DNA of 37,704 bases from Collinsella aerofaciens (GTDB lineage Bacteria > Actinomycetota > Coriobacteriia > Coriobacteriales > Coriobacteriaceae). Positions 23,290 to 33,973 of the stretch are shown here, piece after piece. Below the pieces are notes generated by a model. The model saw nothing but the letters and a program-made list of their open reading frames with translations. It searched no databases and was not told where the DNA came from. The stretch covers positions 1 through 37,704 of the forward strand of contig NZ_JADNJQ010000022.1 of the NCBI RefSeq assembly GCF_015555045.1. The letters are read 5' to 3'. How positions within the stretch are numbered: the first letter of the stretch is position 1; every line of letters starts with the position of its first letter. Made by a program: the position numbers and the translations under genes.

Positions 23290-24489
23290 ATGGCCGAGAT
23301 CGTTCTCAAACATGTTCAGAAGGTGTATCCCAACAACGAGTCCAAAAAGAAGGGCTTCTTTGGCAAAAAGAAGAAGACCGAGGAGAAGAAGCACAACCTC
23401 AAGGTTACCGAGGACGGCGTGCTCGCTGTAGAGGACTTTAACCTCACCGTTCACGACCAGGAGTTCATCGTCCTCGTTGGCCCCTCTGGCTGCGGTAAGT
23501 CCACGACGATGCGCATGGTCGCCGGCCTGGAGGACATTACCTCGGGCGATGTGCTCATCGACGGCAAGCGTGTCAACGACGTGGCGCCCAAGGACCGCGA
23601 CATCGCCATGGTGTTCCAGAGCTACGCTCTGTACCCCAATATGACGGTGTACGAGAACATGGCATTTACGCTCGAGCTCAAGAAGGTTCCCAAGGACGAG
23701 ATCGACCGCAAGGTTCGCTCTGCTGCCGATATTCTGGGCATTACCGAGTACCTCGACCGTAAGCCCAAGGCGCTTTCGGGCGGCCAGCGCCAGCGTGTCG
23801 CTATCGGCCGCGCCATCGTGCGTGACCCCAAGGTCTTCCTGATGGACGAGCCGCTGTCCAACCTGGACGCCAAGCTGCGTAACCAGATGCGTGCCGAGCT
23901 CATCAAGCTGCGTCACGAGATTAAGGGCACCTTTATCTACGTTACCCACGATCAGACCGAGGCCATGACTCTCGGCGACCGCATCGTGGTCATGAAGGAC
24001 GGCGTCGTCCAGCAGATCGCTACGCCGCAGGAGGTTTTCAACCATCCCGCGAACATCTTCGTCGCCGGCTTTATCGGCGTGCCGCAGATGAACTTCTTCG
24101 ATGCCCAGCTGGTGCGCTCGGGCAACGGCTTTACCGTCAAGACCGAGGATATGAACGTGGCACTCGCCCCCGAGACTTGCGCTCAACTTGCCCTCAACTG
24201 GGACGGCGGCGACGTGAAGGAGATTACGGCCGGCGTGCGTCCCGAGCAGATCCTGCTTGCCGACAAGGACGAGGAGGGTGCGCTCCAGGGCACCGTCGAG
24301 GTGACCGAGCTCATGGGCTCGACCGAGCATGTCCACGTGACCGCTCCCGACGGCCAGTTTGTCCTGATTATCCCCGTCGTCGACCTCGAGGCCAAGGGCG
24401 CGCTCAAGGCTGGCGACACCATCTGGTTCAAGTTCGAGAAGAACGCGACCCACCTCTTCGATAAGGTCTCTGGCAAGAACCTTATCTAG
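23290..24489 (+). CDS. ABC sugar transporter ATPase (MsmX/UgpC type) with Lys-rich insertion
   Basis: 399 residues. ATPase domain: Walker A GPSGCGKST, Q-loop MVFQSYALYPNMTVYENM, signature LSGGQRQRVAIGRA, Walker B VFLMDEPLSNLD, switch His in YVTHDQTEAM. The C-terminal regulatory OB domains (from about residue 260, with GVRPEQILLADKDEEG) are those of the MalK/MsmX group. Unusual: after the first strand (VQKVYPN) about 25 residues, very rich in Lys (SKKKGFFGKKKKTEEKK), are inserted before VLAVEDFNLTV. AAAGGT precedes the ATG. Last gene of the importer operon; a strong terminator follows. MsmX-type ATPases may serve several importers. Confidence 0.95.
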   Translation: MAEIVLKHVQKVYPNNESKKKGFFGKKKKTEEKKHNLKVTEDGVLAVEDFNLTVHDQEFIVLVGPSGCGKSTTMRMVAGLEDITSGDVLIDGKRVNDVAPKDRDIAMVFQSYALYPNMTVYENMAFTLELKKVPKDEIDRKVRSAADILGITEYLDRKPKALSGGQRQRVAIGRAIVRDPKVFLMDEPLSNLDAKLRNQMRAELIKLRHEIKGTFIYVTHDQTEAMTLGDRIVVMKDGVVQQIATPQEVFNHPANIFVAGFIGVPQMNFFDAQLVRSGNGFTVKTEDMNVALAPETCAQLALNWDGGDVKEITAGVRPEQILLADKDEEGALQGTVEVTELMGSTEHVHVTAPDGQFVLIIPVVDLEAKGALKAGDTIWFKFEKNATHLFDKVSGKNLI

Positions 24490-24557
24490 GCCCGGTGCAT
24501 CCAGGCCCTCCCTTTGGGCGACTGCGGTATTGCCATCCTTTTGCCGCGGTCACATAT

Positions 24558-24600
24558 AAGGCTCCCCTCCCGTCCACTGGGCGAGAGGGGAGCCTTTCTT
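24558..24600 (+). terminator. Intrinsic terminator of the ABC importer operon
   Basis: A perfect 12 bp stem (24558-24569 with 24585-24596) with a 15 nt loop, then TTTCTTTGT. It lies 69 bp after the ATPase stop codon. Confidence 0.9.
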
Positions 24601-24629
24601 TGTGTTGGGGCTGTCTGACCGGTCGTTTG

Positions 24630-24765
24630 TCTCGATCTGTAACGGGTAGGGCCGATTTCGGACGTTAGATGTTACAGATCGAGATAGACCCAAGGGGAGG
24701 GGCCGGTATGTCTCAATCTGTAACAGCTGGGGCCGTTTTTACCGAGTAGCTGTTACAGATCGAGA
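24630..24765. repeat. Two tandem related inverted repeats
   Basis: Unit A: TCTCGATCTGTAAC (24630-24643) with GTTACAGATCGAGA (24671-24684), perfect, 27 nt loop. Unit B: TCTCAATCTGTAACAGCT (24711-24728) with AGCTGTTACAGATCGAGA (24748-24765), one mismatch, 19 nt loop. Both loops begin G-rich with GGGCCG. The units lie 81 bp apart and clearly share an origin. They occupy the convergent gap between the importer and glgP. No T-runs and no coding potential. They differ in sequence from the 69 nt-core family. Confidence 0.9.
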
Positions 24766-24805
24766 TTCTTCGGTCGAGTCGGGTCACAGGATAACGTGCG
24801 GGCAC

Positions 24806-24838
24806 AAAAAACGGAGCCGTGTTGCCACGACTCCGTTT
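24806..24838 (-). terminator. Intrinsic terminator after glgP
   Basis: AAACGGAG-c-CGTG pairs with CACG-a-CTCCGTTT around a TTGC loop; on the minus strand six T follow (plus 24806-24811). It could also act weakly on plus-strand transcripts. It starts about 28 bp after the glgP stop codon. Confidence 0.88.
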
Positions 24839-24866
24839 CTCAAGAGGATGGGTAAGGGAAGCGAAA

Positions 24867-27134
<2,268 letters not shown>

Positions 27135-27180
27135 GTTTTCTCCTGTGATGGGTTGTTTCATGTCTGCAATTCATAAGAAG

Positions 27181-27214
27181 CCCGCGCGAGGGGATTGGGG
27201 TGGCCTCGCGCGGG
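27181..27214 (-). repeat. Hairpin between malQ and glgP
   Basis: A perfect 11 bp stem, CCCGCGCGAGG with CCTCGCGCGGG (27181-27191 with 27204-27214). On the minus strand it is followed by CTTCTTAT, a poor terminator tail, so partial termination or mRNA protection is more likely than a full stop. Confidence 0.8.
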
Positions 27215-27262
27215 AAAAGCAAGCGCGTCCGCACGGTGGGGAGGGGTCGGGCGCGGTAGCTC

Positions 27263-28768
27263 CTATTGAGGAAGCTCGATTTCGGCTTCCGACGGGATGC
27301 GGAAGTAGGTCTCGGTCCAGTCGGTGAGTTTGTGCTCGAGCTCGCGGGTGATGGCGCCGTCGAGCATGCGCCAGGTCCAGTTGCCGCCCAGCGTGGCAGG
27401 GGTGTTGATGCGCGCCTCGTTGCCCAAGTTGAGCAGATCCTGCATGGTGTAGATGCACGTGTCGCTCACGCTGGCGGCGATGGTGCGATTGAGTGCATCT
27501 GCCATGGGTTCGCCGGCCTGCTGATGGGTGTACAGGGCTGCCTGCTCACGCTGACGCGGGGTGGCCGTTCCTTCAAACCAGCCGCGTGCCGTTTCGTTGT
27601 CATGTGTTCCGACGTAGGCGACGGTGTTGGCGATGTAGTTATGCGGCAGGTAGTACGAGTTGGTGCCCTCAAAGGCAAACTGCAGGATCTTCATGCCGGG
27701 GAAGCCCGAGTTGTCGCGCATGTCGATGACGCCGGGGGTGAGGAAGCCCAGGTCCTCGGCGATGATGGGCAGCGTGCCGAGCTTTTCCTCGAGCGTCTTG
27801 AAGAACTTGAGGCCGGGACCCTGCGTCCACGAACCGTAGGACGAATCGGGTGAGGAGAACGGCACCTCCCAATAGGCCTCGAAGCCGCGGAAGTGATCCA
27901 GGCGGATGACGTCGTACATGTCGAGGGCGGCGCGAATGCGGCCCTCCCACCAGGAGAAGCCGTCGGACTCCATGGCGTCCCAGTCGTAGATGGGGTTGCC
28001 CCAGTACTGGCCGGTGGCCGAGAACTGGTCGGGCGGCGTGCCGGCGACGCTCACCGGATTGCCGGCGGCGTCGATCTTAAAGAGCTCAGGTGTCGCCCAC
28101 ATCTCGACGGAGTCACGCGAGACATAGATGGGCAGGTCGCCGATGATGAGAATGTCGCGCTCGTTGGCATAGGCCTTGAGGCGGCTCCACTGGCGATCGA
28201 AAAAGTACTGCGTCATCTGGTGGTAGAGCATATGCGCCGGATGGTCGGCGCAGACCTTGGCGGAAGCCTCGCCGCGGGTGCGGAGCTCCGCGGGCCACTC
28301 CCAAAACGCCTTGAGACCGCACTCCTCTTTGACGGTCATGAACTCACAGTAGGGGATGAGCCAGTCCTCGTTGGCCTGGATAAAGTCATCGAAATCGGCC
28401 GGCTTGTCGGCAGCAAAGCGCTCAGCGGCGCGGTCGAGAATCTGACGGCGGCCGTCAAAGATAGCACCGTAGTCGACATTGCTGGGGTCGGATCCCAGAT
28501 ACACGCCATCGATATCGCGCTGCTCCAGATACCCTGCCTCGATAAGCTCGGCAAAGTCGATAAAGTTGGGGTTGCCTGCGCGGGCCGAGAACGACTGATA
28601 GGGCGAATCGCCATAGCTGGTCGTCGTAAGGGGCAGAATCTGCCAGTAATGTTGTTTGCACGAGGCGAGAAAATCGACGAAGTCGTAGGCATTCCAGCCA
28701 AAGCCGCCGATTCCGTATGGTCCGGGCAGAGATGAGACGGGCATGAGGACGCCGCTTGCACGCTCCAT
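27263..28768 (-). CDS. malQ: 4-alpha-glucanotransferase (amylomaltase, GH77)
   Basis: Transfers alpha-1,4-glucan segments between maltodextrins, releasing glucose and producing chains long enough for phosphorylase. GH77 catalytic residues are visible: nucleophile Asp291 in IRLDHFRGFEAYW, acid/base Glu338 in IAEDLGF, and the third Asp in VGTHDNETARGW. SLPGPYGIGGFG and SYGDSPYQSFSARAGNP near the N terminus are typical of the short bacterial form; 501 residues is normal. ATG 28768 with GGTGAG 7 nt upstream is chosen; in-frame GTG and TTG codons up to 28783 are possible alternatives. An operator-like TTGTTTAAACAT lies about 100 bp upstream, linking it to the importer and PTS promoters. Confidence 0.95.
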   Translation of the reverse strand: MERASGVLMPVSSLPGPYGIGGFGWNAYDFVDFLASCKQHYWQILPLTTTSYGDSPYQSFSARAGNPNFIDFAELIEAGYLEQRDIDGVYLGSDPSNVDYGAIFDGRRQILDRAAERFAADKPADFDDFIQANEDWLIPYCEFMTVKEECGLKAFWEWPAELRTRGEASAKVCADHPAHMLYHQMTQYFFDRQWSRLKAYANERDILIIGDLPIYVSRDSVEMWATPELFKIDAAGNPVSVAGTPPDQFSATGQYWGNPIYDWDAMESDGFSWWEGRIRAALDMYDVIRLDHFRGFEAYWEVPFSSPDSSYGSWTQGPGLKFFKTLEEKLGTLPIIAEDLGFLTPGVIDMRDNSGFPGMKILQFAFEGTNSYYLPHNYIANTVAYVGTHDNETARGWFEGTATPRQREQAALYTHQQAGEPMADALNRTIAASVSDTCIYTMQDLLNLGNEARINTPATLGGNWTWRMLDGAITRELEHKLTDWTETYFRIPSEAEIELPQ

Positions 28769-28862
28769 GAATGCGCTCACCAACCTTCTTGTTGTGGGGT
28801 CGGCCTGCCGATGGGTGTGCAGTCCGCCTCCGATGTTCTGATTCGGTACGCCTATTGTAAAA

Positions 28863-28880
28863 CATGTTGTTTAAACATGT
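28863..28880. promoter_or_regulatory. Operator-like palindrome before malQ
   Basis: ACATGTT-gttta-AACATGT (28862-28880) contains TTGTTTAAACAT, 11 of 12 matches to the TTGTTTAWACAA sequence before the ABC importer. Lying about 100 bp upstream of malQ, it is well placed to control its promoter, and it is far from the galE start, which lies on the other side of galE. Confidence 0.6.
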
Positions 28881-28932
28881 ACAGGCAAGATAAAAAAGTT
28901 GGTCGATTTTCGGCGAATGGTTACATGCCATG

Positions 28933-28966
28933 AAAAAGCCCCGACCTCACAACGTGAGATCGGGGC
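28933..28966 (-). terminator. Intrinsic terminator after galE
   Basis: GCCCCGA-c-CTCAC with GTGAG-a-TCGGGGC (28938-28950 with 28954-28966), a 3 nt loop and five T on the minus strand (plus 28933-28937). Confidence 0.92.
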
Positions 28967-28988
28967 AAGAGCGGTATGTAGGTTTTTG

Positions 28989-30050
28989 CTACTCGGCGTC
29001 GGCGAAGCCGTTGGGGTTGTGGCTCTGCCAGTTCCAGCTATCGCGGCACATGTCCGCGATGTCGTACTGGGCCTTCCAGCCCATCATGCGCTCGGCCTTG
29101 GAGGCATCGCACCAGTTGGCAGCGATGTCGCCGGCGCGGCGCTCGCGGATCACGTAGGGCAGCTCCTTGCCACAAGCCTTGGAGAAGGCGGCGACGACCT
29201 CGAGTACCGAGGTGCCGGTGCCGGTGCCCAGGTTAAAGATCTCGACGCCGGTCTTGCCGTTCATCCAATTAAGGGCGGCAACGTGACCAGAGGCCAGATC
29301 GCACACGTGGATGTAGTCGCGCACGCCGGTGCCGTCGGGGGTGGGGTAGTCGTTGCCAAAGACCTGAACGGCCTCGAGCTTGCCCACGGCAACCTGGGCG
29401 ACATAGGGCACCAGGTTGTTGGGGATGCCCTTGGGGTCCTCGCCGATCAGGCCCGACGGATGAGCGCCAATGGGGTTGAAGTAACGGAGCAGCACGACGT
29501 CCCACTCGGGGTCGGCGGTGTGGACGTCCATAAGGATCTGCTCGATCATCCACTTGGTCCAACCATAGGGGTTGGTCGCGGGCTTCTTAGGATCCTCCTC
29601 GGTGACGGGCGGGTTGTCCGGGTCGCCGTAGACGGTCGAGGAGCTCGAGAAGATGATGGACTTGCAGCCATGGTTGCGCATGACGTCGATGAGCACCAGG
29701 GTGTTCTCGATGTTGTTGTGGTAGTACTCGACGGGCTTGCTCACCGACTCGCCGACGGCCTTAAAGCCGGCAAAGTGGATGACGCGGTCGATCTGATGGG
29801 TATCGAAGATCTTGTTCATCGCATCGCGGTCGAGCACGTTGGCCTCGTAGAAGGTGAGGTTCTTGGCGGCCTCGTCGCCCACGATGGTCTTGACGCGGTC
29901 GACGGCGACGGCGCTGGAGTTGGAGAGATCATCGACGATGACGACCTGGTAGCCACCCTCGAGCAGCTGAACGACGGTGTGCGAGCCGATAAAGCCGGCG
30001 CCACCGGTAACGAGGACACAGGTGTCTTTGGGGTCGAGTGCTTTGGACAT
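28989..30050 (-). CDS. galE: UDP-glucose 4-epimerase
   Basis: Interconverts UDP-glucose and UDP-galactose through an NAD-bound keto intermediate (Leloir pathway, glycan precursors). 353 residues of the extended SDR family: NAD-binding VLVTGGAGFIGSHTV at the N terminus, VIHFAGFKAVGES, catalytic SSSSTVYG and Tyr-Lys pair in NPYGWTK, then LLRYFNPIGAHPSGLIGEDP and VRDYIHVCDLA, all typical of GalE. It is monocistronic, with its own terminator. No other gal gene is in the window, so it may serve UDP-galactose supply for envelope glycans as much as galactose catabolism. Confidence 0.96.
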   Translation of the reverse strand: MSKALDPKDTCVLVTGGAGFIGSHTVVQLLEGGYQVVIVDDLSNSSAVAVDRVKTIVGDEAAKNLTFYEANVLDRDAMNKIFDTHQIDRVIHFAGFKAVGESVSKPVEYYHNNIENTLVLIDVMRNHGCKSIIFSSSSTVYGDPDNPPVTEEDPKKPATNPYGWTKWMIEQILMDVHTADPEWDVVLLRYFNPIGAHPSGLIGEDPKGIPNNLVPYVAQVAVGKLEAVQVFGNDYPTPDGTGVRDYIHVCDLASGHVAALNWMNGKTGVEIFNLGTGTGTSVLEVVAAFSKACGKELPYVIRERRAGDIAANWCDASKAERMMGWKAQYDIADMCRDSWNWQSHNPNGFADAE

Positions 30051-30255
30051 GTAGTCTCCTATCGAATCAGGAACACTTCTTCAGGGGAGTATAGCGCAGG
30101 CAGGGACGCCCAAATCGTGCGCTGTAGGAAAAGCAGAGGATTGTGCTAACGTACTCATAGAAGAGCTTGCGTACGCATAACCTGATCTTTGGCATTTGCT
30201 TACGAGCCGCTGGCCTTGCAGTTTCCTGCCGTTCGTGGAAATCGTTGGGACGCGC

Positions 30256-30319
30256 CATATGTACGCTAATATGTATGAGTTGAGCGACATATAAATAAGC
30301 ATGTAACGGAGTACATATG
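30256..30319 (+). promoter_or_regulatory. Promoter region of the cell-wall peptidase gene with ATATGTA repeats
   Basis: CATATGTAC (30256-30264), AATATGTATG (30268-30277), ACATATAA (30287-30294) and GTACATATG (30311-30319) are related; the first and last are exact inverse copies. TATAAA (30290-30295) is a plausible -10 box, but no good -35 is visible 17 bp upstream. GTACATATG also occurs at 9875-9883. Confidence 0.35.
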
Positions 30320-31522
30320 TCACCAAACAGCGATTCCATCCTTTCCCAGGAGCTCTCGCGCCGCACTGCCCTCAAGGCCCTGTTCGGCGCCGCTTCTGCG
30401 GCAGTTCTTTTTGGCCTGCCCGCTCGCGCCCATGCGGCGGAGGCTTCCAAAGAAACCACCGATAAACTGAATGCCGCCCAGGCCCAGCTCGACGAGGTTC
30501 AGGCCCAGCTCGACAGCATCGCAAATGAGTATGCGGCGCTGGCCAACAAGAATGCCCAGACCCTCAACGACATCGAGAATGTCCAGGGCAAGATTGACGA
30601 CACGCAGGCCCAGATCGATGAAAAGAAGGCCGAGCTCAAGAAGAAGCGCAACGACCTTTCCGATCGCGTGGCCGCCAGCTACAAGTCCGGCGGCACGAAC
30701 ATCCTGTCGCTGCTGCTGGCCTCTGGCTCGTTTGAGGAACTCGTCGCCAACGCGCATTACGTTGAGAAGATCAACAAGAGCGACCGCGACGCCATCGAGG
30801 ACATTCAGACCATCCAGGAAGAGCTCGATGCGCAAAAGACCGAGCTCGAGTCGCAGAAGGCCGACTTAGAGAAGCTCAAGGACCAGCAGACTGCCCAGAT
30901 GCAGGACATGCAGGCCAAGCAGCAAGAAGTCCAGACCGTGCTGAACGGTCTTTCCGACGACGTCAAGGAGCTCATGGCCCAGCGCGATTCCGAGATTCTT
31001 GCTGCCGCTCAGGCCGAGGAGGCTGCCAAGAAGGCTGCCGCTGCCGCGGCTGCCGCGAACAAGAACAATTCCTACTCGGGTGGTTCGAGCTCGGGTGGTG
31101 GATCGTACGCGCCCGGAACTCCGCAGCAGAATGCCGGCTCGGGCAAGCAGCAGGCTGTCGTCAACGCGTGCTACTCCACGCCTTCGCCGGGTCAGAACTG
31201 GTGCGCGGCGTGGGTTACCAATGTCTTCCGTAACGCCGGCGTTGGCTACTTTGGCGGCAACGCCTGCGACATGTTCAACGCCTGGTGCTATAGCTCCGAC
31301 CGCTCGGCGCTGCAGGTGGGCATGATCGTGGCCGATTCCTCGCACAGCGGCACGGGTGCTCCGGGCCTTATCTACGGTCATGTGGGTATCTACGTTGGCG
31401 GCGGCATCGTTATGAGCAACGAGGGCGCCATTACGTCTAAGTCGCTTGACTCGTTTATTAGCTTCTATGGCACTGGCTCTGGCGTGCGTTGGGGCTGGCT
31501 CGGCGGTATTGCGCTGTCGTAA
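30317..31522 (+). CDS. Tat-exported coiled-coil cell-wall hydrolase (PcsB/CHAP-like)
   Basis: 401 residues. The N terminus SRRTALKALFGAASAAVLFGLPARAHA has a twin-arginine motif, hydrophobic core and AHA cleavage site. Residues about 45-235 form a long coiled coil (repeated LDEVQAQLDS, KIDDTQAQIDEKKAEL; KSGGTNILSLLLASGSFEELV matches the PcsB-type hinge). An Ala-rich and a Ser/Gly linker follow, then a CHAP or NlpC/P60-like peptidase: Cys296 in QNWCAAWVTNVF and His355 in YGHVGIYVGGG. PcsB-like proteins split septal peptidoglycan under control of FtsEX; a role in cell separation is the best guess. CGGAG lies 5 nt before the ATG. Palindromic copy 4 starts 9 bp after its stop, ahead of the terminator. 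Confidence 0.87.
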   Translation: MSPNSDSILSQELSRRTALKALFGAASAAVLFGLPARAHAAEASKETTDKLNAAQAQLDEVQAQLDSIANEYAALANKNAQTLNDIENVQGKIDDTQAQIDEKKAELKKKRNDLSDRVAASYKSGGTNILSLLLASGSFEELVANAHYVEKINKSDRDAIEDIQTIQEELDAQKTELESQKADLEKLKDQQTAQMQDMQAKQQEVQTVLNGLSDDVKELMAQRDSEILAAAQAEEAAKKAAAAAAAANKNNSYSGGSSSGGGSYAPGTPQQNAGSGKQQAVVNACYSTPSPGQNWCAAWVTNVFRNAGVGYFGGNACDMFNAWCYSSDRSALQVGMIVADSSHSGTGAPGLIYGHVGIYVGGGIVMSNEGAITSKSLDSFISFYGTGSGVRWGWLGGIALS

Positions 31523-31530
31523 AGCCGACG

Positions 31531-31666
31531 GGGCCGCGTGCCCGCCCGCAATATATTTGATTGCCTGCTCGGGCAGTCCTGCGCAAGACGAAGGCCACAT
31601 TAAGTGGCCTTCTTTGCGTGCGGAACTCGCGATCAATCAAATATATTGCGGGCGGGCACGCGGCCC
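31531..31666 (+). repeat. Palindromic element, copy 4
   Basis: A 136 bp element with perfect 33 bp arms (31531-31563 and 31634-31666) around a 70 nt core (31564-31633). Core stems are as in copy 1 (GAAGGCCAC/GTGGCCTTC around ATTAA, CGCAA/TTGCG). The first island reads CCTGCTCGGGCAGTCCTGC, with GGG in place of TA. The inner arm ends are GATTG/CAATC rather than TTT/AAA as in copies 1-3. It begins 9 bp after the peptidase stop codon, between that gene and its terminator. Confidence 0.95.
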
Positions 31667-31718
31667 TCTCGGGTTCGGGGCGCGACACACCGGACTGGGT
31701 TATCTGAATAAATATGGT

Positions 31719-31746
31719 GAAGGCCCCTTTCGGGGCCTTCTTTGTT
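31719..31746 (+). terminator. Intrinsic terminator after the peptidase gene
   Basis: A perfect 9 bp stem, GAAGGCCCC/GGGGCCTTC (31719-31727 with 31732-31740), a TTTC loop and TTTGTT tail. The tail overlaps the murB stop codon on the other strand. Confidence 0.88.
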
Positions 31747-32707
31747 AAAGGAATTCGCCTACTCGGTGGACTTCGGGTTCTAGGTCTACGTCGAACTGCT
31801 CTTTGACTTTGGCTTGGATGTCGCGGATGAGTTCGTCGACGTCGGCGGCGGTGGCGTGGTCGGCGTTGACGATAAAGCCGCAGTGCTTTTCGCTTACCTG
31901 CGCGCCGCCGACAGCATGGCCGCGCAGTCCGGCATCCATGATGAGCTTGCCGGCAAAGTAACCCTCGGGGCGCTTGAAGGTGGAGCCGGCACTCGGCATG
32001 TCGAGCGGTTGCTTGTCCTCGCGACGCTGACGGTAGTCGTCCATGTCGGCCTTGATCATCGCGGCGTTGCCCGGGGCGAGATTGAAAGTGGCTGAAAGCA
32101 CGATAAAGCCGTCGTCGGCGATGCGGCTCTTGCGATAGCCCAGGTTGAGCTCATCGACATCGAACTCGATGATGTTGCCGCTGCCACGGGTGCCGTCGTC
32201 GAGCTGGCGAGCAGGTTTGTAGACGCGCACGGACTCCAGCACATCGGCCATGCAGGCGCCGTAAGCTCCGGCGTTCATGTAGCAGGCGCCGCCGACCGAT
32301 CCGGGGATGCCCGAGATGGGCTCCATGCCGGTGAGACCGGCCTCGGCTGCCGCAGCGGCGACATCGGAAAGCAAGGCGCCGGCCGCCGCCGTGACGTGCG
32401 TACCGTCGACCGTAATGTTGGAGAGGCCTTCGCCCAGCGCCACGACGACGCCACGGATGCCCTTGTCGCCGACGAGCAGGTCGGAGCCGTTGCCCACGAT
32501 GGTGAGCGGCAGGTCGCAGCGATAACAGGTGTCGAGCGTGGCGACGAGGCCCTGCTCGGTATCGGGCGTGACAAAGACGTCGGCCGGGCCGCCGATCTTA
32601 AACGTGGTGTGCTCGCGCATGGGCTCGCTCATCAGCACGTTGTCCTCGCCGGCAACGCCAGCAAGCGCGCACAGCAGGTCCTCGTTAAAAAAGTCGTTCT
32701 CGTGCAT
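31745..32707 (-). CDS. murB: UDP-N-acetylenolpyruvoylglucosamine reductase
   Basis: FAD enzyme that reduces UDP-GlcNAc-enolpyruvate to UDP-MurNAc with NADPH, the second committed step of peptidoglycan synthesis. FAD-binding segments HTTFKIGGPADVFV, VGNGSDLLV and PISGIPGSVGGACYMNAGAYG are present, with the catalytic Ser in PSAGSTFKRP and the C-terminal Glu in LEPEVHRVG. 320 residues from ATG 32707, which has AGGCGGA 7 nt upstream; a longer frame to a TTG at 32752 has no ribosome site. It is transcribed convergently with the peptidase gene and divergently from a LacI-type regulator. Confidence 0.96.
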   Translation of the reverse strand: MHENDFFNEDLLCALAGVAGEDNVLMSEPMREHTTFKIGGPADVFVTPDTEQGLVATLDTCYRCDLPLTIVGNGSDLLVGDKGIRGVVVALGEGLSNITVDGTHVTAAAGALLSDVAAAAAEAGLTGMEPISGIPGSVGGACYMNAGAYGACMADVLESVRVYKPARQLDDGTRGSGNIIEFDVDELNLGYRKSRIADDGFIVLSATFNLAPGNAAMIKADMDDYRQRREDKQPLDMPSAGSTFKRPEGYFAGKLIMDAGLRGHAVGGAQVSEKHCGFIVNADHATAADVDELIRDIQAKVKEQFDVDLEPEVHRVGEFL

Positions 32708-32849
32708 ACGAATATCCGCCTTTTGGTGGTCGTTGTCATCAATCGATTGCAATATACCCCACCCGGACGGATTTGGTGCGCTGGCGGCGATAAAACAGCC
32801 GTCTACCGGATTGGTAAAGTGTTTATCACCGAGGTAGAGGGGTGGTCGC

Positions 32850-32855
32850 TATACT
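32850..32855 (+). promoter_or_regulatory. Candidate -10 box of the lacI-type gene
   Basis: TATACT stands 35 bp before the start codon. No good -35 sequence is found at the usual distance, so an activator or a weak promoter is possible. Confidence 0.3.
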
Positions 32856-32890
32856 TTCAAGAGATTGCGCGTAAACCTGGAAGGAGCGAG

Positions 32891-33919
32891 ATGGCCAACA
32901 AAGTCACCCTCAAGCAGATCGCCCAGGAGGTGGGGCTTTCCCCCTCGTCGGTCTCGCTTGTTCTCAATAATCGGCCCTGTCGCATCTCGGAAGAAAACCG
33001 CAAGCTCATCAAGGAGGTCGCGGCGCGCAACCACTATGTTCCTAATCAAATTGCGCGTAGTCTGGTCATGCGCGAGTCGCGCACGCTGGGTCTTATCGTC
33101 CCTAACATCGAGAGCCGCTTTTTTGCCTCGCTCGCCGGTAGCCTGGAAAAGCGCTGCCGCGAGGACGGCTATGCGCTCTTCATTACCAGCTCGGGTGGAA
33201 GCGCCGATGACGATCTGGAGCTGCTGCGCCAGCTGGTGACGCGCGGCGTTGATGGCGTCTTCCTGGTCGTGGGCGACGAGTTCTCCGACGACCGTGCCCT
33301 GCGCGAAGAAGTCAGCCACCTGCCCATCCCGGTCGTGATGGTCGACCGTGCCATTGAGGGGCTCGAGTGCGACAAGGTGATGTTCGACCACGAGATGGGC
33401 GGCTACATGGCCACCCGCTATCTGATCGAGCAAGGCCACCGCCGTATTGCCTGTCTGGTTAACGCACGCCGCTCCAATACGGGTCGCAAACGACTTGCCG
33501 GCTATGAGCGCGCACTGCGCGAGGTTGGCTTGCCTATCGACGCACGTTTAGAGTTTGAGAGCGAGTACTACATCCCGAGTGCCTACGAGGCCTCGGAGGC
33601 GGTGCTCGCAACTGATGCTACCGCTGTGTTCGCAAGCTCGGATAACATCGCCCTCGGTCTGCTCAAGCGCTTGCACGAGATGGGGAAGAGCATCCCGGGC
33701 GACATCTCGGTGGTGAGTTACGACAACTCGGCCGCCGACGTTCTCTTTGAGCCGGCGCTGACCGCGATTGAGCAGGATCCAGGTATCCTCGCGGAGCATG
33801 CTTTTGGCTGCATGTCCAAGCGTCTTGCCGGTAGGGGCGGCAGGCGTGCCGAAGAAGTCGTTCTGGAGCCGGCGCTTATCGTGAAGGGCAGCGTGCTCGA
33901 TCTTACCGAATGTAGCTAA
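32891..33919 (+). CDS. LacI-family transcriptional regulator
   Basis: 342 residues. DNA-binding helix-turn-helix and hinge: VTLKQIAQEVGLSPSSVSLVLNNRPCRISEENRKLIKEVAA...YVPNQIARSLVM. A periplasmic-binding-like effector domain follows (TLGLIVPNIESRFFASLAGSLEKR; GVDGVFLVV; AVFASSDNIALGLLKRLHEMGKSIPGDISVVSYDN). ATG 32891 has AAGGAG 5 nt upstream; the frame is open far upstream but that part overlaps murB in antisense and is not coding. Effector and targets cannot be read from the sequence. No sugar operon is adjacent, so it may act on distant genes or on the nearby GntR/SIS locus. Confidence 0.93.
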   Translation: MANKVTLKQIAQEVGLSPSSVSLVLNNRPCRISEENRKLIKEVAARNHYVPNQIARSLVMRESRTLGLIVPNIESRFFASLAGSLEKRCREDGYALFITSSGGSADDDLELLRQLVTRGVDGVFLVVGDEFSDDRALREEVSHLPIPVVMVDRAIEGLECDKVMFDHEMGGYMATRYLIEQGHRRIACLVNARRSNTGRKRLAGYERALREVGLPIDARLEFESEYYIPSAYEASEAVLATDATAVFASSDNIALGLLKRLHEMGKSIPGDISVVSYDNSAADVLFEPALTAIEQDPGILAEHAFGCMSKRLAGRGGRRAEEVVLEPALIVKGSVLDLTECS

Positions 33920-33973
33920 GCGTACTTGTTTGTTTGCATAGATTGCATGCGGAGTGTCCGCTATTTACCGGCG

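Noticed and set aside
32813-32830. LacI autoregulatory operator GGTAAAGTGTTTATCACC
   Set aside because: Pairing across the centre is poor and the usual central CG is absent; too weak to call.
32396-32890. Upstream extension of the LacI-type reading frame
   Set aside because: It overlaps murB in antisense, its product is not LacI-like, and a proper AAGGAG-ATG start exists at 32891 directly before the helix-turn-helix domain.
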